Shown piece by piece: positions 1 to 11,929 of a stretch of 64,000 nt of DNA. The translations under genes and the position numbers were made by a program. Position 1 is the stretch's first letter. Each line of letters opens with the position of its first letter. The notes under the pieces were generated by a model. That model saw only the letters and a program-made list of their open reading frames with translations, ran no database searches and was not told the origin of the DNA. The stretch is from Climacium dendroides (taxonomy: Eukaryota > Streptophyta > Bryopsida > Hypnales > Climaciaceae), in NCBI GenBank assembly GCA_950106755.1, contig OX467082.1, forward strand, positions 6,386,001 through 6,450,000, read 5' to 3'.

Positions 1-690
1 AAATTCTTGACAGACAAGACCGAAGCATCGATAGAAGCAATTGAGAAGAAATGCTCTGAAGAAATGCTGGAAGAAGGTCTGTATGCAGACATCACCTTCC
101 AAGCAAATGGGGGCACGGTGAAAGCACACCGGAGTGTGTTGGCCATGGCGTCGGTCGTATTTCGAGAAATGTTCCAACATGAGATGAAGGCGCTGCAGCT
201 CCCCTCCAGTGTGGGCTTGCCTGACATGGCTATTGAGAGTTTGCAACTGTTTTTGGTTTTGCTTTACATCAGAAATGAAAAAACAAGAGCGATGCCGGAG
301 TTCAACGTTGCTGTGGACAAGCACTTCACGGCCTTATTTGATGCTTTACACCAGTTCGAGATGGAGGGTAGACTGAACGCGGTTCTAGAAGCTGAACTAT
401 TGATGCATTTGACCCCCGCGAACTGTTGGGATGTCTACCACAAATGCGAGACTCTAGCGTTGGTATTTGAATATGATTTTTCTGACGCTTGCTTGTCATA
501 TGTTGTGGAGAACTGCGAGAAGGTTATGAAATCAGCAGAGTTCTACTGTACTCGAGATGCAACCTGATCCCAAAGAGGTGTAGTGCTGCATGAGTAAGGC
601 GCTGTCCAACGGTTTACGTCCTCAGCAGAAAACAACACCAAAGCAGAAAAAGCAGAATGTACAGCCTCACGACCACTCAATTTGAGCTAG
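1..690 (+). pseudogene. BTB/POZ protein, copy A (5' end cut by window, C-terminus frameshifted)
   Basis: The open frame runs from the window edge to a TGA at 565-567. It encodes a BTB/POZ fold: ADITFQ, VKAHRSVLAMAS and VFREMF are the classic strand/helix motifs. A BACK-like helical tail follows (ANCWDVYHKCE). It aligns along its length with the intact copy at 52,306-53,043. Relative to that copy it has two in-frame deletions, of about 12 nt after KKCS and about 9 nt before DMAIES. An indel after VMKS shifts the frame so that translation ends about 45 residues early. The lost C-terminus is still readable downstream to about 690 (QQKTTPKQKK-like). The truncated protein keeps the BTB domain, so it may still be expressed, but the lost tail argues for a decaying paralogue. 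BTB proteins commonly dimerise or bridge substrates to CUL3 ligases; that role is inferred from the family. Confidence 0.8.
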
Positions 691-1048
691 TATTTGAAAC
701 ATGGATCCACTTGAGGATAGTTGCCCCCAATTTCTGCAATTAGTAAACTATTGAACACTTAGAGAAACGAAAAGGAATTCATAGTTACAAGATACAAGTC
801 TGGTGTTTTCTTTGTTGTTTTTGATGTTATACATGTGAGACGTTCTCACGTATTCTTGATCGTACCGAGCTAAGTTCACCAATTGAAAATTTTCTTGTTC
901 TAATTACTTGGATTGCACAGGAGCGGTCTTAGTCAGCCTCCCCTTCAGTGGCGACCCTCTGAAGTGCCTTGTAATTGCAGTGTCTGAGGCTTCGATTGGA
1001 AGTGAGGACGATTCAAAGAGGAAAAATGGCAGCAAACTGTTTTGTTTT

Positions 1049-1168
1049 CTGATTTTCAAAGTTGCTACTAAACGTTGTCTTTATTGCAAAAACGTTTGGA
1101 ACAGTTTGCTGATTTTCAAGGTTGCTACTAAACGTTGTCTTAATTGCAAAAACGTTTGGAAAATGTTT
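1049..1168. repeat. Two-copy tandem repeat, 60-bp unit
   Basis: CTGATTTTCAAAGTTGCTAC... begins at 1049 and again at 1109, with only a few mismatches between the copies. It lies in the non-coding 3' flank of BTB copy A. No function is apparent. Confidence 0.85.
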
Positions 1169-2239
1169 GCTGAAATGTTTGCTTGTCTGATGAAGTTTTT
1201 AAAAAACTCGCATGCTTTCTGAAAAGTGTTGCTCAAACATGTTTCAAACATTGCATGTGACTTAAAAAAGTTTGCTAAACCCTTCAAATTCTAGTAGAGC
1301 GGGACAGATCTTTTGAGTACAAGAGTGAACTTGAATTGATCAAATTTTGTAGCACTACGTTTGAATTCCTTAAGCACTTGATCTCTCAAAGTGGGAGGTT
1401 GCAACCATATTTCAATTCAACCCCACTCCAACTCAAAGATAACATCACTGTTAACACAAAGACTGTTTGTGTTAGTGTACATGACTTCGTAAAGGAAACT
1501 TAGAAAAGTAGAAAATTGGGTTCAAATTACATTACAGTGTGGAACAAATTGGAGGCCTCCTAATCCTCGTATGTCTGGCATATCCTCACAAGAGATCGGT
1601 AAATTCATCCGGGTATAGACCGTATCCTTGCATCCACCACGTGAAACACTTCGGGATGTTGCAAGCTGGTTTTCTAGTCATCATCTCTGGCAACCGTAAA
1701 CTAAGCGGGAAATGTACCACTTTGGTGTTTATTCATAAAAGGGTCAAACTGTTTTGCCCCCAAAAAGGAAACGTGAAATAGTTGTGAAATAGTTGCGATT
1801 GGGGATCAAATTAGAGGAGATTGACTATTGGGAACTAGAATGGAGCCTATCATCACATGTAAGAGCTCTTGCACAAGAGGTCAGAACTTGCCTGAACAAT
1901 GAAGCACTAGATTTAGATTTGTCACGGTGTCATTCAATAAAGTTGGCACCTGTCATTACATCCTGGTATTAACAGGTTAACCTTCAAATGATGATACCTA
2001 TTAGCTAGAAATGATCCGTTTCTAGCACCAATAGGTGCATTCTTCATTTCAAAACAACCTTCTATGACATGCAAACATCAATTTCCCATGCACTCAATCT
2101 ACACCAATTGATTTAGAAAAATTCAAATGGTGTAGAGCAAAAGGAGGAACAACTCTTGTGTGCTAAACCAGCAACAAGATGTTACAAAGCCAACATGATG
2201 AATGCGTATGAAGATCTATGCACTTTTAATCGTCACAAA

Positions 2240-3060
2240 TTGCAACTAAGCATAGTTGAGCCTATTGAATGGGGAGATTTGTTTCTACCAAGTCAAATTA
2301 GTAAATGAAAAGAGATTCCAACACAATTCATGATACATTATTTGGATGACTTAAGAATAAAGTTACGGATTTTCTTAGTGGTAGTGCTAGGTGTACCATA
2401 AATTGACACAAAGTTCTAATGTTTGAAACTTGTACAGTACACCCACAAAATGTATTCATTCTAGGCAAGAATCTAGATGTGATGAATTTTGGTTAATGCT
2501 GATTTTGTTCTTCCTTGCAAATACAAATAGAAAGTTTTGTGCTAGTGGGAAAGCGATGAAACTTGGCATAGGGATTGCAACTAAGGTTGATTTTGGATAA
2601 CAGAGGCCCAAAAGCTTCAGCCAGTAGCTACTGCAGTTCAATATAAATTACTCCAGTGGTGCTCCCTCACTTGGTTCTTTGCAAAGAACACACTTTCATG
2701 ATTCCACGTTTGCATTGCTCGAGCGGGCGGTTGCTGTATTGCTAATGTTTGCAGTATCTAAGGTTTGGAAGCTTCAAACACACACACATCAGAGTTTCAT
2801 TTGTTTTGGTTTGGAGATCGAACTTTTGTTTGGAATTGAGCTGTGAAAGCAGACCATTGTGTTTGACAGATTATGTGTAATTCATCAATAATTTCAGCTT
2901 GAAAAGGGGTCAGTGTATTTAGATATTTGATGTGATGCTATTCTTCACGCTTGCGTTTGTAGTTCTTCCAAGTCTAAGCAAATGCCAGGAGAAGGGGCTA
3001 TTGCATTCGCAGGAACCTTGAACGTGATTACACTGACGAAGTGAGCAGCACCATGGTCAA
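2240..3060. repeat. Segmental-duplication module A (paralogous to 50,100-51,620)
   Basis: Blocks such as GATACATTATTTGGATGA, CATTCTAGGCAAGAAT, CCAGTGGTGCTCCCT and TTTGCTGTATTGCTAAT appear in the same order at about 50,100-51,620, upstream of the intact BTB gene. Part of the block also appears at about 46,000 beside the AP2 fragment. The module therefore probably represents the 5' flank of an ancestral BTB gene. Here it lies between BTB copy A and the AP2-like gene. Small reverse-strand ORFs inside it are not conserved in the other copy and are not called. Confidence 0.75.
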
Positions 3061-4092
3061 ATAGCAGTGAAACTTGCTCTTGTGGTTGTAATCCCAACAG
3101 TTCTCGGGGGTCGAGGCATGTTGAAACGGTGGCAACAGGTCCACCCATGTTGAAATCTACAATGCAAAGGCTCAACGGAAACTTGGCTCAGTGAGACTTC
3201 AACCCTACGTAATAGCAATTGGATCTGCTCTGCTGTGGTTTCTCTTTGTGAATTTCTTCACCGAGACATTTGAAAGACTAGTTTCATCCAATTCAATACA
3301 GACAGTGGAGGGATAGTTTTGAGCGCAGACGTTGTCCTTCATCTTCACGAGTCAATCAATGACGCAGGGAATTGTAGCATTGAGCCATTGTTCCAGTTCC
3401 GTACCTGAAACCTTGATGATCAACATGAAATTTCTTGAAAACTAGTTTTTTGTAGTGACTCATTCTTCCTCTGTAATCTGCTTGTAGTTCATGCAGACCA
3501 GTTGGAGGGTGGTCTACTTGACAACTTTTCTTCACCACAACAGATCAAAATACTTCCTAATTGTGTCTACAATCAAAAATTTCATTGCTCCAAAGTCTAG
3601 GCTTTTTCTTTCATGTCCAGTTGCTCTCTATTTGTTTCTTTACCATAAAAAAGGAAACCTAGTTATCACTTTCGACGACTGTATTGTTGTGGTTTTACAT
3701 ATTTGGTGCCTGACACTTGGGAAAATCTGCTGTGAATCATGCATTGTTTAACCCAGTGTCAAACTCCAGTGGAAGATGGGGTACTTGATATATTGTTGCA
3801 GAGGAAATGCTTTTTGGATTTAAGGTTCAGGGGTAGGATGCACAACAACTGAGGGGCTTATATTTGTTCTTTTCATTCTTAATTATCTCTTGGGATATTG
3901 CAACTCTAAGACAATATTGCCAGACCACATACTAAGAGTAAAAATATACTTCCATTCATGTGAATACAAAAAAGAAGACTTCATATTTCGTAATGTTATG
4001 TTTACCACTAATGTATGAAGTGTAATACATTATGTATATGCTACCATTAAATTACTGCGACAACCACATGTACATAAGTGTAACCAACTCTC
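3061..4092. other. Intergenic DNA between duplicated module and AP2-like gene
   Basis: I recognise no gene here. Its right part (from about 3,950) is the 3' flank of the AP2-like gene and is duplicated at about 45,484. The short ORFs on both strands lack homology that I can recognise. Confidence 0.5.
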
Positions 4093-6060
4093 TTAGAAGG
4101 CTTCCTGGACTTCCCCTCCATCAGGTGGCGGAGCCATGAAGCCCGAGTAATTTTGTTGATGCATACTCTGCTCCATGTCCACCGCAAAGCTTGGAACTCC
4201 TTGGTTGATGACTTGCAGCTGCTGCTGTGGAAGGCAAAACTGACATGACCACTGAAGGTTTTGAATCCTGGCTTCTTGGAGTTGTTGCTGCTGAATGCGT
4301 TGCTGATGCTGCAACTGCAAAATCTGGGCAGCAAATTCTTGAATTTGCTGTTGCTGAAGTGAAATCTGTTGTTGCTGATCAGAAATTTGTTGTTGCTGAG
4401 TGCCCACACGTTGATGAAGTAAGTCCAATGGGTCACTGCCGTTCGGACTCATTCCGCTCTCTATGCTTGGTGGCAGCTGTGAAACTGGTAGAGTAGATCC
4501 ATCTTGTAAACCAAGGTTATGGCCATTTGAAAGCACAGGACCCTGAACATCATCCGTCATAAGGTGTCACAAATCTAAACCAGCAAGGGTAGTGCATTTG
4601 TGATAAGGCAGAAACCCACTAAAGCCTGCGCTTCCTTTCCCTTGGCTTTAGAGATCATCCAATTATAAAGCCAACACATGGCCTCGTGAAATACTTCTTG
4701 GTTCTATTGCATCCAAAGATGCTCGTTGAAGAAACTCTGTAAATGCATCATCTCAAGGCTAAAATGTGACTGGAACCCTAGTTACTACTTGAAACACCAA
4801 TAATTCATCGCTTATTCATAGAGTATCCACCTCGTACATATTCTAATTCTAATGCTTCAATGCATTAGAATCCTCTCACGAATGGGATCAAGATCTAGAA
4901 ACAGGTTCCATTTTAACAGTAAAAAGAACTCAAAAGCAGAAGGAATAAGTTGCTTACCTCATGCATTCCATCGAAAGAATGGGATGTGCACTCCAAACCA
5001 TGATTGTCAAGAATAGTCAGACCCATTCCCGAGTTCTCCGCAAGGGCTGGCTGTTGATGTTCAGCTGAGTTCAAGAAGCTCACCATAGAAAAATCCACAT
5101 TTACCTCATGTTGCTCTGGCGTCACCTGATCTTCACAAGCTTCAAACAATTCCTGCACCAACAAGGCTGCATCCGCCTTCTCCTTTCTGAAATCCTCATA
5201 AACCTTCTTTGCTTGAGCTACCACCCACGCCCGAAGCTCCAGGCCAGTGAGGCTTCGCTCTTCCTCACTCATGGGGGGACCTGAAACCAGCCATCCAACA
5301 ATCCTCCAGCTCTGTTGTAGTAGAAGGCAGCAATGAGAAACTTGTTGTGTGCCTCTTGCGGGGTGGCGAACTGCCCAAGATCGAGCTTTGGCACTCTTTT
5401 GCCTTTCCACATGCGAGGGGTCAATCGTGCATCATACACCATCTTGATGCCCCGTTGCCTGCACCGTAGTTTTCTGGGGTGAACTCCTTTGAAGGCTACC
5501 TCTCTGAACTTAATCCACACATAGGCGCCTAGGAACAGGACTATTGCGACGTAAATATCTCGAAAATCTAAAGAACTACGTGAGTATGCTCTAGAACCAC
5601 CCCTGTCGACATTCCCCGTGAGGTACTGGTATACCAAAGACAGCAGAACCAATGCTGACACAACAATAGCGTAAGACGGTATAGAGAGCTCTGAGGGCTC
5701 TTCAGGAGAACTCTCCCATTTGTGACGCAGACATGATTTCCAAATGGAATACAGAAGCGTTCGACGCCCGCCTTCCAACCAATCATTCAGTGATGCTTGG
5801 ATTGCGTTCACCCGTCGTAGCTTGAAATCCAAAATTGACAAGAAACCTCTCCGTGAAAAATAGCTGTCCCAGATGTCCACCACCCAACGAACCTTTGCAC
5901 TGCCTACGATTGCCCTCGGGCGTAACTCCAAACCAGATACACCCAGTGTCACATTCAAGGCTTCAGTACGAGTCATGCCTCCATAATACTTTCCAGGGCA
6001 ATTTGAAAGCAAAAACGCACATAAACCTAAAGGCAAGAGCCCGAAAGGATCGCTCTTCAT
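4093..6060 (-). CDS. AP2/ERF-like protein with putative membrane segments, two exons, one frameshift
   Basis: Exon 1 is 6060-4958 (donor GAG|GTAAGC) and exon 2 is 4542-4093 (acceptor TTCAG|G); the phases agree. The N-terminal part has two hydrophobic stretches (SYAIVVSALVLLSLVYQYL and YVAIVLFLGAYVWIKF). An AP2-like domain follows: FKGVHPRK, then YDARLTP, KGKRV, LGQFATPQEAHNKF and AAFYYN match the strand-strand-helix layout of AP2/ERF DNA-binding domains. The C-terminus is Gln-rich (repeated QQQQIS) and could be an activation domain or coiled coil. The frame breaks at a C6 run (5273-5278). One additional C would join both frames and make exon 1 a multiple of three, about 517 residues in all. 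This could be an assembly error or a real inactivating deletion. AP2 identity is moderate and the membrane tethering is inferred. Confidence 0.6.
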
Positions 6061-8483
6061 GGCGTCTAGCTAGTGCACACAGTATCACGCACCCCACTGG
6101 CGCCGACTCAGAGACTAACAAATTCAAACTCAAGAGCTAGGGCGACAAAACTGCACGCATACACACAACAATTGTTGAGGTGCGATCGATGAACTTAATG
6201 CAAGAGTCGATCAGAACCTTCCTGGCTTGCTCCTGAAACAATACCAGAACCCAACCCCTTCAATTTCCCCAAACTCTATTTGCCTACCGACAGTGCTCGT
6301 GCACAACTGACAACAGAAAAAGTGGGCGAAGCTCCCGGTCGAAAGGAGCAGATAGTGGAACACACATGCAATTGTCTGCCAAAGCTCCAGAAGGAAAAAC
6401 TGAGTCACGAGCTTCCTCGTACGGGAGCTCACTATGTAACGCAACTGCGGAAGAGCTAGCTTGGGTGGCTTTGTACAGACAATTTGGGGGGGGGGGGGGG
6501 GGGACGAAGACAAGGAGGAATCGAAGGGGGGGAACAAAGGGGGTAAGAAGACTGAAAGAGTCAAAGTGTCAAAGGCAGTCTCAGAGTCTGGAAACTACCG
6601 GTACTCAAACTTGAAGTTTTAAAAAATTCCTGAACTTGAATCGCCTATTGCAATTTGAACTTGGGTTTCTATTAAGGTAAAACAGCCCATTGTGGTCAGA
6701 ATTTGGAGTCTGACCTCACGCTATTGTTGAAATTTTTCACTTTTTTTCCCACTTCAAAAGACAACTGTGAGAACCAACAAGTGCACTTGAAGTTATCAAT
6801 GTGGATAAATGGATTTTTCATTCTACACTCAAAAAATAGATTAAATCTTCAATTTGATTCAAATATTTTTTCAACAAAGTATGAATTTGTCAAGAATTTT
6901 TGAAGTGTTCAATGCGTCATGGCCCGAAAGAGTCTGTAGACTACCTTAGAACCAACAAAATCTAAATCCATCGTGCTCATTTTGTTCATCTACAGCAGTC
7001 ATTGTATTTTCTATTATAGAAGGCCAAAAAAATCAATTCATACAATGAATTCATACTAAAAATTTGGAAGTTCCTAATTAAGTCACTAATCACTCCATTA
7101 CTATCTATAAGACATGCATTGTGGTAAAAAATTCACATACTAAAAAAACCTACAATGACGTCATTCTTTAAGTGTCCACTATGGGTCATCTGGGTTGTCT
7201 ACCTTAATGGGTTGTATTTATAGAAGGATACAAACATTTTATTTAGACTAGAATATTCTTCACTATTATATGTGCATATGGTAAAAGTTTTAGATATTTT
7301 GAAGCTAACATTTATATATGATATGAATAATTTTCAATTTTTTTTGACATTTTAACCACATGTTAGATTCGCACCTTCATAAAAAAGTATTCTAATATGT
7401 TCATATGACTTATAGAAGAAATGTGATTTCAATTTTGGAAAAAAATAAAAATTCAATCATTTATTGTGACAAAATGGAGCATTTACAAAGTGTGCTAAAT
7501 TTTGAAGTTTGAAAGCATGATTCTAAGCTCTATCTTTCTAAAGTTTATAACAGGAGCTTGAAAAACTCTATACTTGACATGCACTAAGTGGACAAAGGAA
7601 ATTCATTCATCTAAAATCCAGCTCCCATTCATATGTTTTGATGCTCGAGAGGAGGTCACTCTATGGAGATTGTGTATCATATGCGGCGAAGTGATTTTTT
7701 GACCCCCTATTTATTTTGGAATATACTATAATTTCAACCTATAATTTTGAACTTTGATTAATAATGACTATAGATTACTATTGTCAAAAATTCCCAACTC
7801 AAATGACATTCAAAATGACTATTATAATAGGTTGAAAAATGAACTGAAATGGCATGTTTTTCAACTCAAAACATTTATAGGGAATACATTTGGATGACCA
7901 TTGCATCAATACTCAAGAAAAATAAACTTTCAATAAATATTTATTTTTAGGATTTTTTAATTCATTTTTTAGACAATTTTTTATGAAGTAAGTAAGGAGT
8001 CCAAAGTTATTTTTAGCTCTATAATGTATCCTTTTTCTTCAAAAATTTGTAACTAAACATAAAACTTATGAGGTTTTAGTCTCAAGCTTAATTGAAGTGG
8101 CTATTGTATCCATTTACAATCTAATTATAAATTGAATTTTTTCCTACCAAGAGGGTATACCTTCAACTTAATCTAATGTAGACCCAAGGTATGGTGGGTT
8201 GATTATTTTTTAATCCTAAAATTTTATAACTCTAAGTATATTGTAGTAAGAAAAAAATTACAACGCAAACAATTGAAAAATTAAGTAACAAGGGAAAACA
8301 AGCAGGTTCTTTTGGGTGAATACAGTTACTAGGTCTTATTGAAAACATTATTGGTGTTTTCTATCTTGTAATTTACATATCTCTAAAGTCATATCTTAAG
8401 TTAGTCGATTCAAAAAAAATTATAGTTTGCAACTTTTCCAGTTGTTTAAAACTCATGTCTCCAATTCCTGTTGGTGCAGGATA
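6061..8483. other. Intergenic DNA, promoter side of AP2-like gene, then AT-rich spacer
   Basis: The first 550 bases are GC-richer than what follows and include a run of 18 G at 6486-6503; the AP2-like gene promoter should lie here. From about 6,650 the DNA is AT-rich and saturated with stops in all frames. I recognise no gene in it. Confidence 0.5.
6486..6503 (+). repeat. G18 homopolymer
   Basis: Eighteen consecutive G, followed by GA- and G-rich DNA to about 6,545. Such a run can form a G-quadruplex and is prone to sequencing or assembly length error. It lies about 430 bp upstream of the AP2-like start codon. Confidence 0.9.
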
Positions 8484-8800
8484 TAAGGTAGGAGGTTTGA
8501 AAAGCACATAGGTTCTAAACTCGTCCACCTTATAAAATATATACTATTTGTACATGTTGCTTATTTTGTAGTCTTCAGCATTGTACAAACAATGTACATT
8601 TGAAGAGGTGGGTGAATTTAGAGCCCTATGCCATTTTGACTTCAAAATTTTGCAACTAATTTCACAAAGCTCCAAGAAACATGAAACAACTTGGATTAGA
8701 TGTCAATTTTCATCATGACAATGTAGAAGTTCTTCTATCTATGTCTTCACAACTTTGTTTGAGAAAAAAATTATTTAGGAGTATGTAGCACATGATGACA
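8484..8800. mobile_element. Left end of a PIF/Harbinger-like repeat related to the MITE at 51,070
   Basis: It begins TAAGGTAGGAGG, the same terminus as both ends of the element at 51,070-51,398. It shares the interior too (GAGCCCTATGCCATTT, CTAATTTCACAAAGCTCCAA, ACTTGGATTAGATGTCAATT). No matching right terminus was found before the transposase remains at 8,820, so this may be the left end of a longer transposase-bearing relative. Confidence 0.6.
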
Positions 8801-8819
8801 TTGGAAAGAAATGTTATGT

Positions 8820-9700
8820 GCAACTCATTCTTGTTCAACAACTCCCTAAACAATTGCTTTAGTATGCCAAATGCATTCTTGATGACAAATTATCTCCTTC
8901 AAATTTTATTATTGAATAAAGTTTCAAACACCAAAAGATAAGAACCAACTTTATACAGGAGCATTAGCCAAGGTAAAAAAGGATAGCCAAGGTCACCTAA
9001 CAAATATGGTATCTATCTATCCATGGAGTTCATGGCAGCAAGCAATCCCCCTCGTGATGCCAGATGATGCAATGTGGAATGCTTGTACATTTTGATATCA
9101 TTGATAGAGCTAAACATTCCAACATAGAAGTTGCAATATAGAAGTCGAAGAAGTGTTTCTTGTTGTCAATGATGGCATGGTAGTTGACACTGTAACCAAC
9201 ACTCTCAAAGTAAAAATAATTGGCCATAGCAAAATCAAGTTTAGAAATAGTACCATGCATACTGTCAATAGCATCCATGATTGCTAGCAACAAGTAAAGG
9301 TTTAGGAACTTCACCTATGTGTCCTACAATTGCTGCCCAAAGGGCAACAATATCTCGTGCTTAAACAAGTTGCTGATGGCGTAAACAACTTCACGCAACA
9401 CTTCATAAATGGTACTACAACCTATGGCAAACATCTAGCTGCAAATTATGAAATTTGTGTCGTAGGTGAGTTTGAAGAGGGTACAAGTCACTCGAACTAG
9501 AATGAGTAGTGCTAACCAATATTTGATGTTTTTTTCCTCCACCTTTGCCTTCAACAAGTCGTTAAGGCCAAACATGGTTGCCTTTGTTATGTAGAACATC
9601 AAAATTCAATGGGCATTATCTTATTGTTCTACAAAGAACCTTGAGAACCAAATCGTCAATCTAACTAAGTTTCATCCAATACTAGACATCCTCCGAGAAG
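8820..9700 (-). pseudogene. Decayed PIF/Harbinger (HARBI1-type, DDE_Tnp_4) transposase
   Basis: Read on the minus strand, several family hallmarks appear in order despite stops and frameshifts. About 9,480-9,340 gives a helix-turn-helix-like block ending in CSTIYEVLREVVYAI. The open stretch 9314-9030 gives DAIDSMHG (usual DAIDGTHI), then GYSVNYHAIIDNKKHFFDFY. About 8,980 gives LLGDLGYP (usual GDSGYPL). About 8,880 gives NAFGILKQLFRELL (usual VENAFGILKxRFR). The second catalytic Asp region (normally PGSVHD) and the Glu before NAFG are lost, so the protein is inactive. Only pieces of a typical transposase of about 400 residues remain. It lies just inside the repeat end at 8,484 and may be its source transposase. 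Confidence 0.8.
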
Positions 9701-10701
9701 ATTGTGTGCGCAAATGTAAGTTTGTAACTATGAAATGTGTTCTTTACAAAGATCAAAGTGTCAAAAACAAGAGAGTCTTTAGGGTCTAGGTATACCACTA
9801 TTGCTTCATCAAATGTCCCCTTTGTATCTGGTAGCTCCAATAGCATAACTACCTACTAGCATCTACTATGAGAGCCAAGAACTTAGAGTTGAATGTCACA
9901 ATGCTTCAGACATTGTTGAAGTGATCCATGTATGCCTTTCAGTAAAAGACAACGCCAATTTGCAAGAAATGAAAGTGTGATATTAAAACCTTGATTTTAG
10001 AAGACAACCCTCACATTGGTAGTGCTTGGTTCATTGCATGGCAAAATTTGGATTTAGGTGTTAAGCCAAAAAAATAGTTGGGTCTACAGTAGTAGCCATG
10101 TCATGAAGGCCTTATTTGTAGAAATACATGCTATTCTCCTTGCGGAGTATGACAAAAAAACTTCCGTAAAGAACGCTCTCTTTGGGACAAGACCAACAAT
10201 TAAATTGCGTACATAGATGACCTCTGCAAAAGGAAGAAATAAGGGGCACTGTTCAGTACTTCTTCGCAAAATGTGAAAAGCACGCACACACACATACCTA
10301 ATTAATGTTGAAAGCGGCCAAGATAACAGAGGCAATTTGGCTATAGATGCAATTCAAGTGGTTGTAAAGGGGCCTCTGCAAGCGTCTTTACAAAAACTAG
10401 CATGAAAGAGCACACAGGAATGGAGTAGAGTGACTTTGTGCGACATCCACTAGTAGGCAAAGCATGCATGGCAGCCTCAAACTACGGACAACAAAAAAAT
10501 AAATACACTGAGCAATTCCCAGAGCTTTTGCAATTAGAGTGTCAAAAATGACATGACAATTTCAGCTTCTTCAAATCACTACACTAAGACCAATGTAAGT
10601 GACCAGATAGGTGGGAACAACTACATTGTCACTTAGAAGAAGTTGTCAAATTGTCTGAAAAGACCCTATCAACTACATAATTAGAAATGCTCACTTCCCT
10701 T
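9701..10701. other. Spacer between Harbinger remains and CACTA element
   Basis: AT-rich DNA with stops in all frames. It may contain more of the decayed Harbinger element (its N-terminus or a Myb/SANT companion), but I cannot recognise motifs. Confidence 0.4.
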
Positions 10702-11929
10702 CACTACAACAATGGCAGTGTTTTATGACTGCAAAATTATGACTGAGGATGACTGGCGACTACTTGTAGTCATATTTTTGAAGGTAAAAAAAATATGACT
10801 GCAAATATGACTGCGAGTCATATTTTAGCCTTATACATCTGTGAAGTACTTTTTCACTAACTTTTATTTTTTTTGTCAAGTACCAGTAGTATAGGGGTTC
10901 ATCCGTGGATAAGCCAACATAGTCTATCGTTGGTGCGTCTAATGTTACTTTTAAAGTAGATTTAGGTTATGTGTACACTAACTTTATGAAACATACCTGA
11001 AAACTTTATTCTTATACTTCTATTCTTTTTTTCTTTTTTTCTTTTTTTTCCCTTATTCCCAGGTTCTCTCAATTTGGTGGACAGTCCATTACCACTAATG
11101 CAGACACAATGATCTAAGAGTCCCGGTCCTATATAATATTCTAGGGTAGGCAACACATCGTGGGCAACACATCAAGCTGGGCAACACGTCTTATACATGG
11201 ATGCAGCCTATGACCTAATTATATATATACAAGATAATACTTTTAAAGTATACAAATAATTCATTAATTAACACTTTTTTATGTGTTGGGACAACAGGTC
11301 TAGTAATTGTTCTTTTTGAGCTTTTTGAATCTATGTGCAAAATGACTACACGAGTCTGTCACAGTAGTCAACAAGTCCAGTATGCAGGAGTATGAAAGGT
11401 TTAGGACAAAGTACCAAATTCTTGGTCTTTGAGCTTTCTCCTTTCTTTTAAGATTGGGCAACAAGTCTCAAGACAATAAGTCCAAAACCACAGGGTGAGT
11501 CGTCCCTAAACATAGACAAACATATATCAACCATAAAGAACATATAACCTCACGATTCCGTCCAATTCTAAATTCAAAATATGAATTACAAGTTTTATTT
11601 TAGAAGTTGTAGGACTTATAGTTGCCCACAAAACTATAACCTAGACCCAAACTTGGTTCACGGCCCAAGGGCCGTTCGAAAAATTTGGACCTTTTTTTAT
11701 TTCATTTTAAGCAGATTGTTTAAATTTTAAATTCAAAATTTCAATTATAAAATTTGTTTTATAGGCTAGGGGACCTACAACCACTCATAACCTTATGACT
11801 GTGCCTAAGGACCTAAGGCCGTAGAAATCAGTCCTATGACCGTGGACCGTACCCTAAGACCGCGGGGCAACATGTCCAATACCGTGGACTTTCGGTTGTG
11901 GCAACAGATCTAAAATCGAGGGCAACCGT

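Noticed and set aside
2945..3175. 76-residue reverse ORF in module A
   Set aside because: Not preserved in the paralogous module at 50,100-51,620.
4047..4436. Asn/Ser-rich ORF over the AP2 last exon, apparently conserved at 45,697-45,996
   Set aside because: Both are alternate frames of the duplicated Gln-rich exon; similarity is at the DNA level.
11836..11860. CTATGACCGTGG inside the CACTA element as a MULE terminus
   Set aside because: Only about 12 bases match the MULE subterminal block, with no adjoining GAGC repeats.
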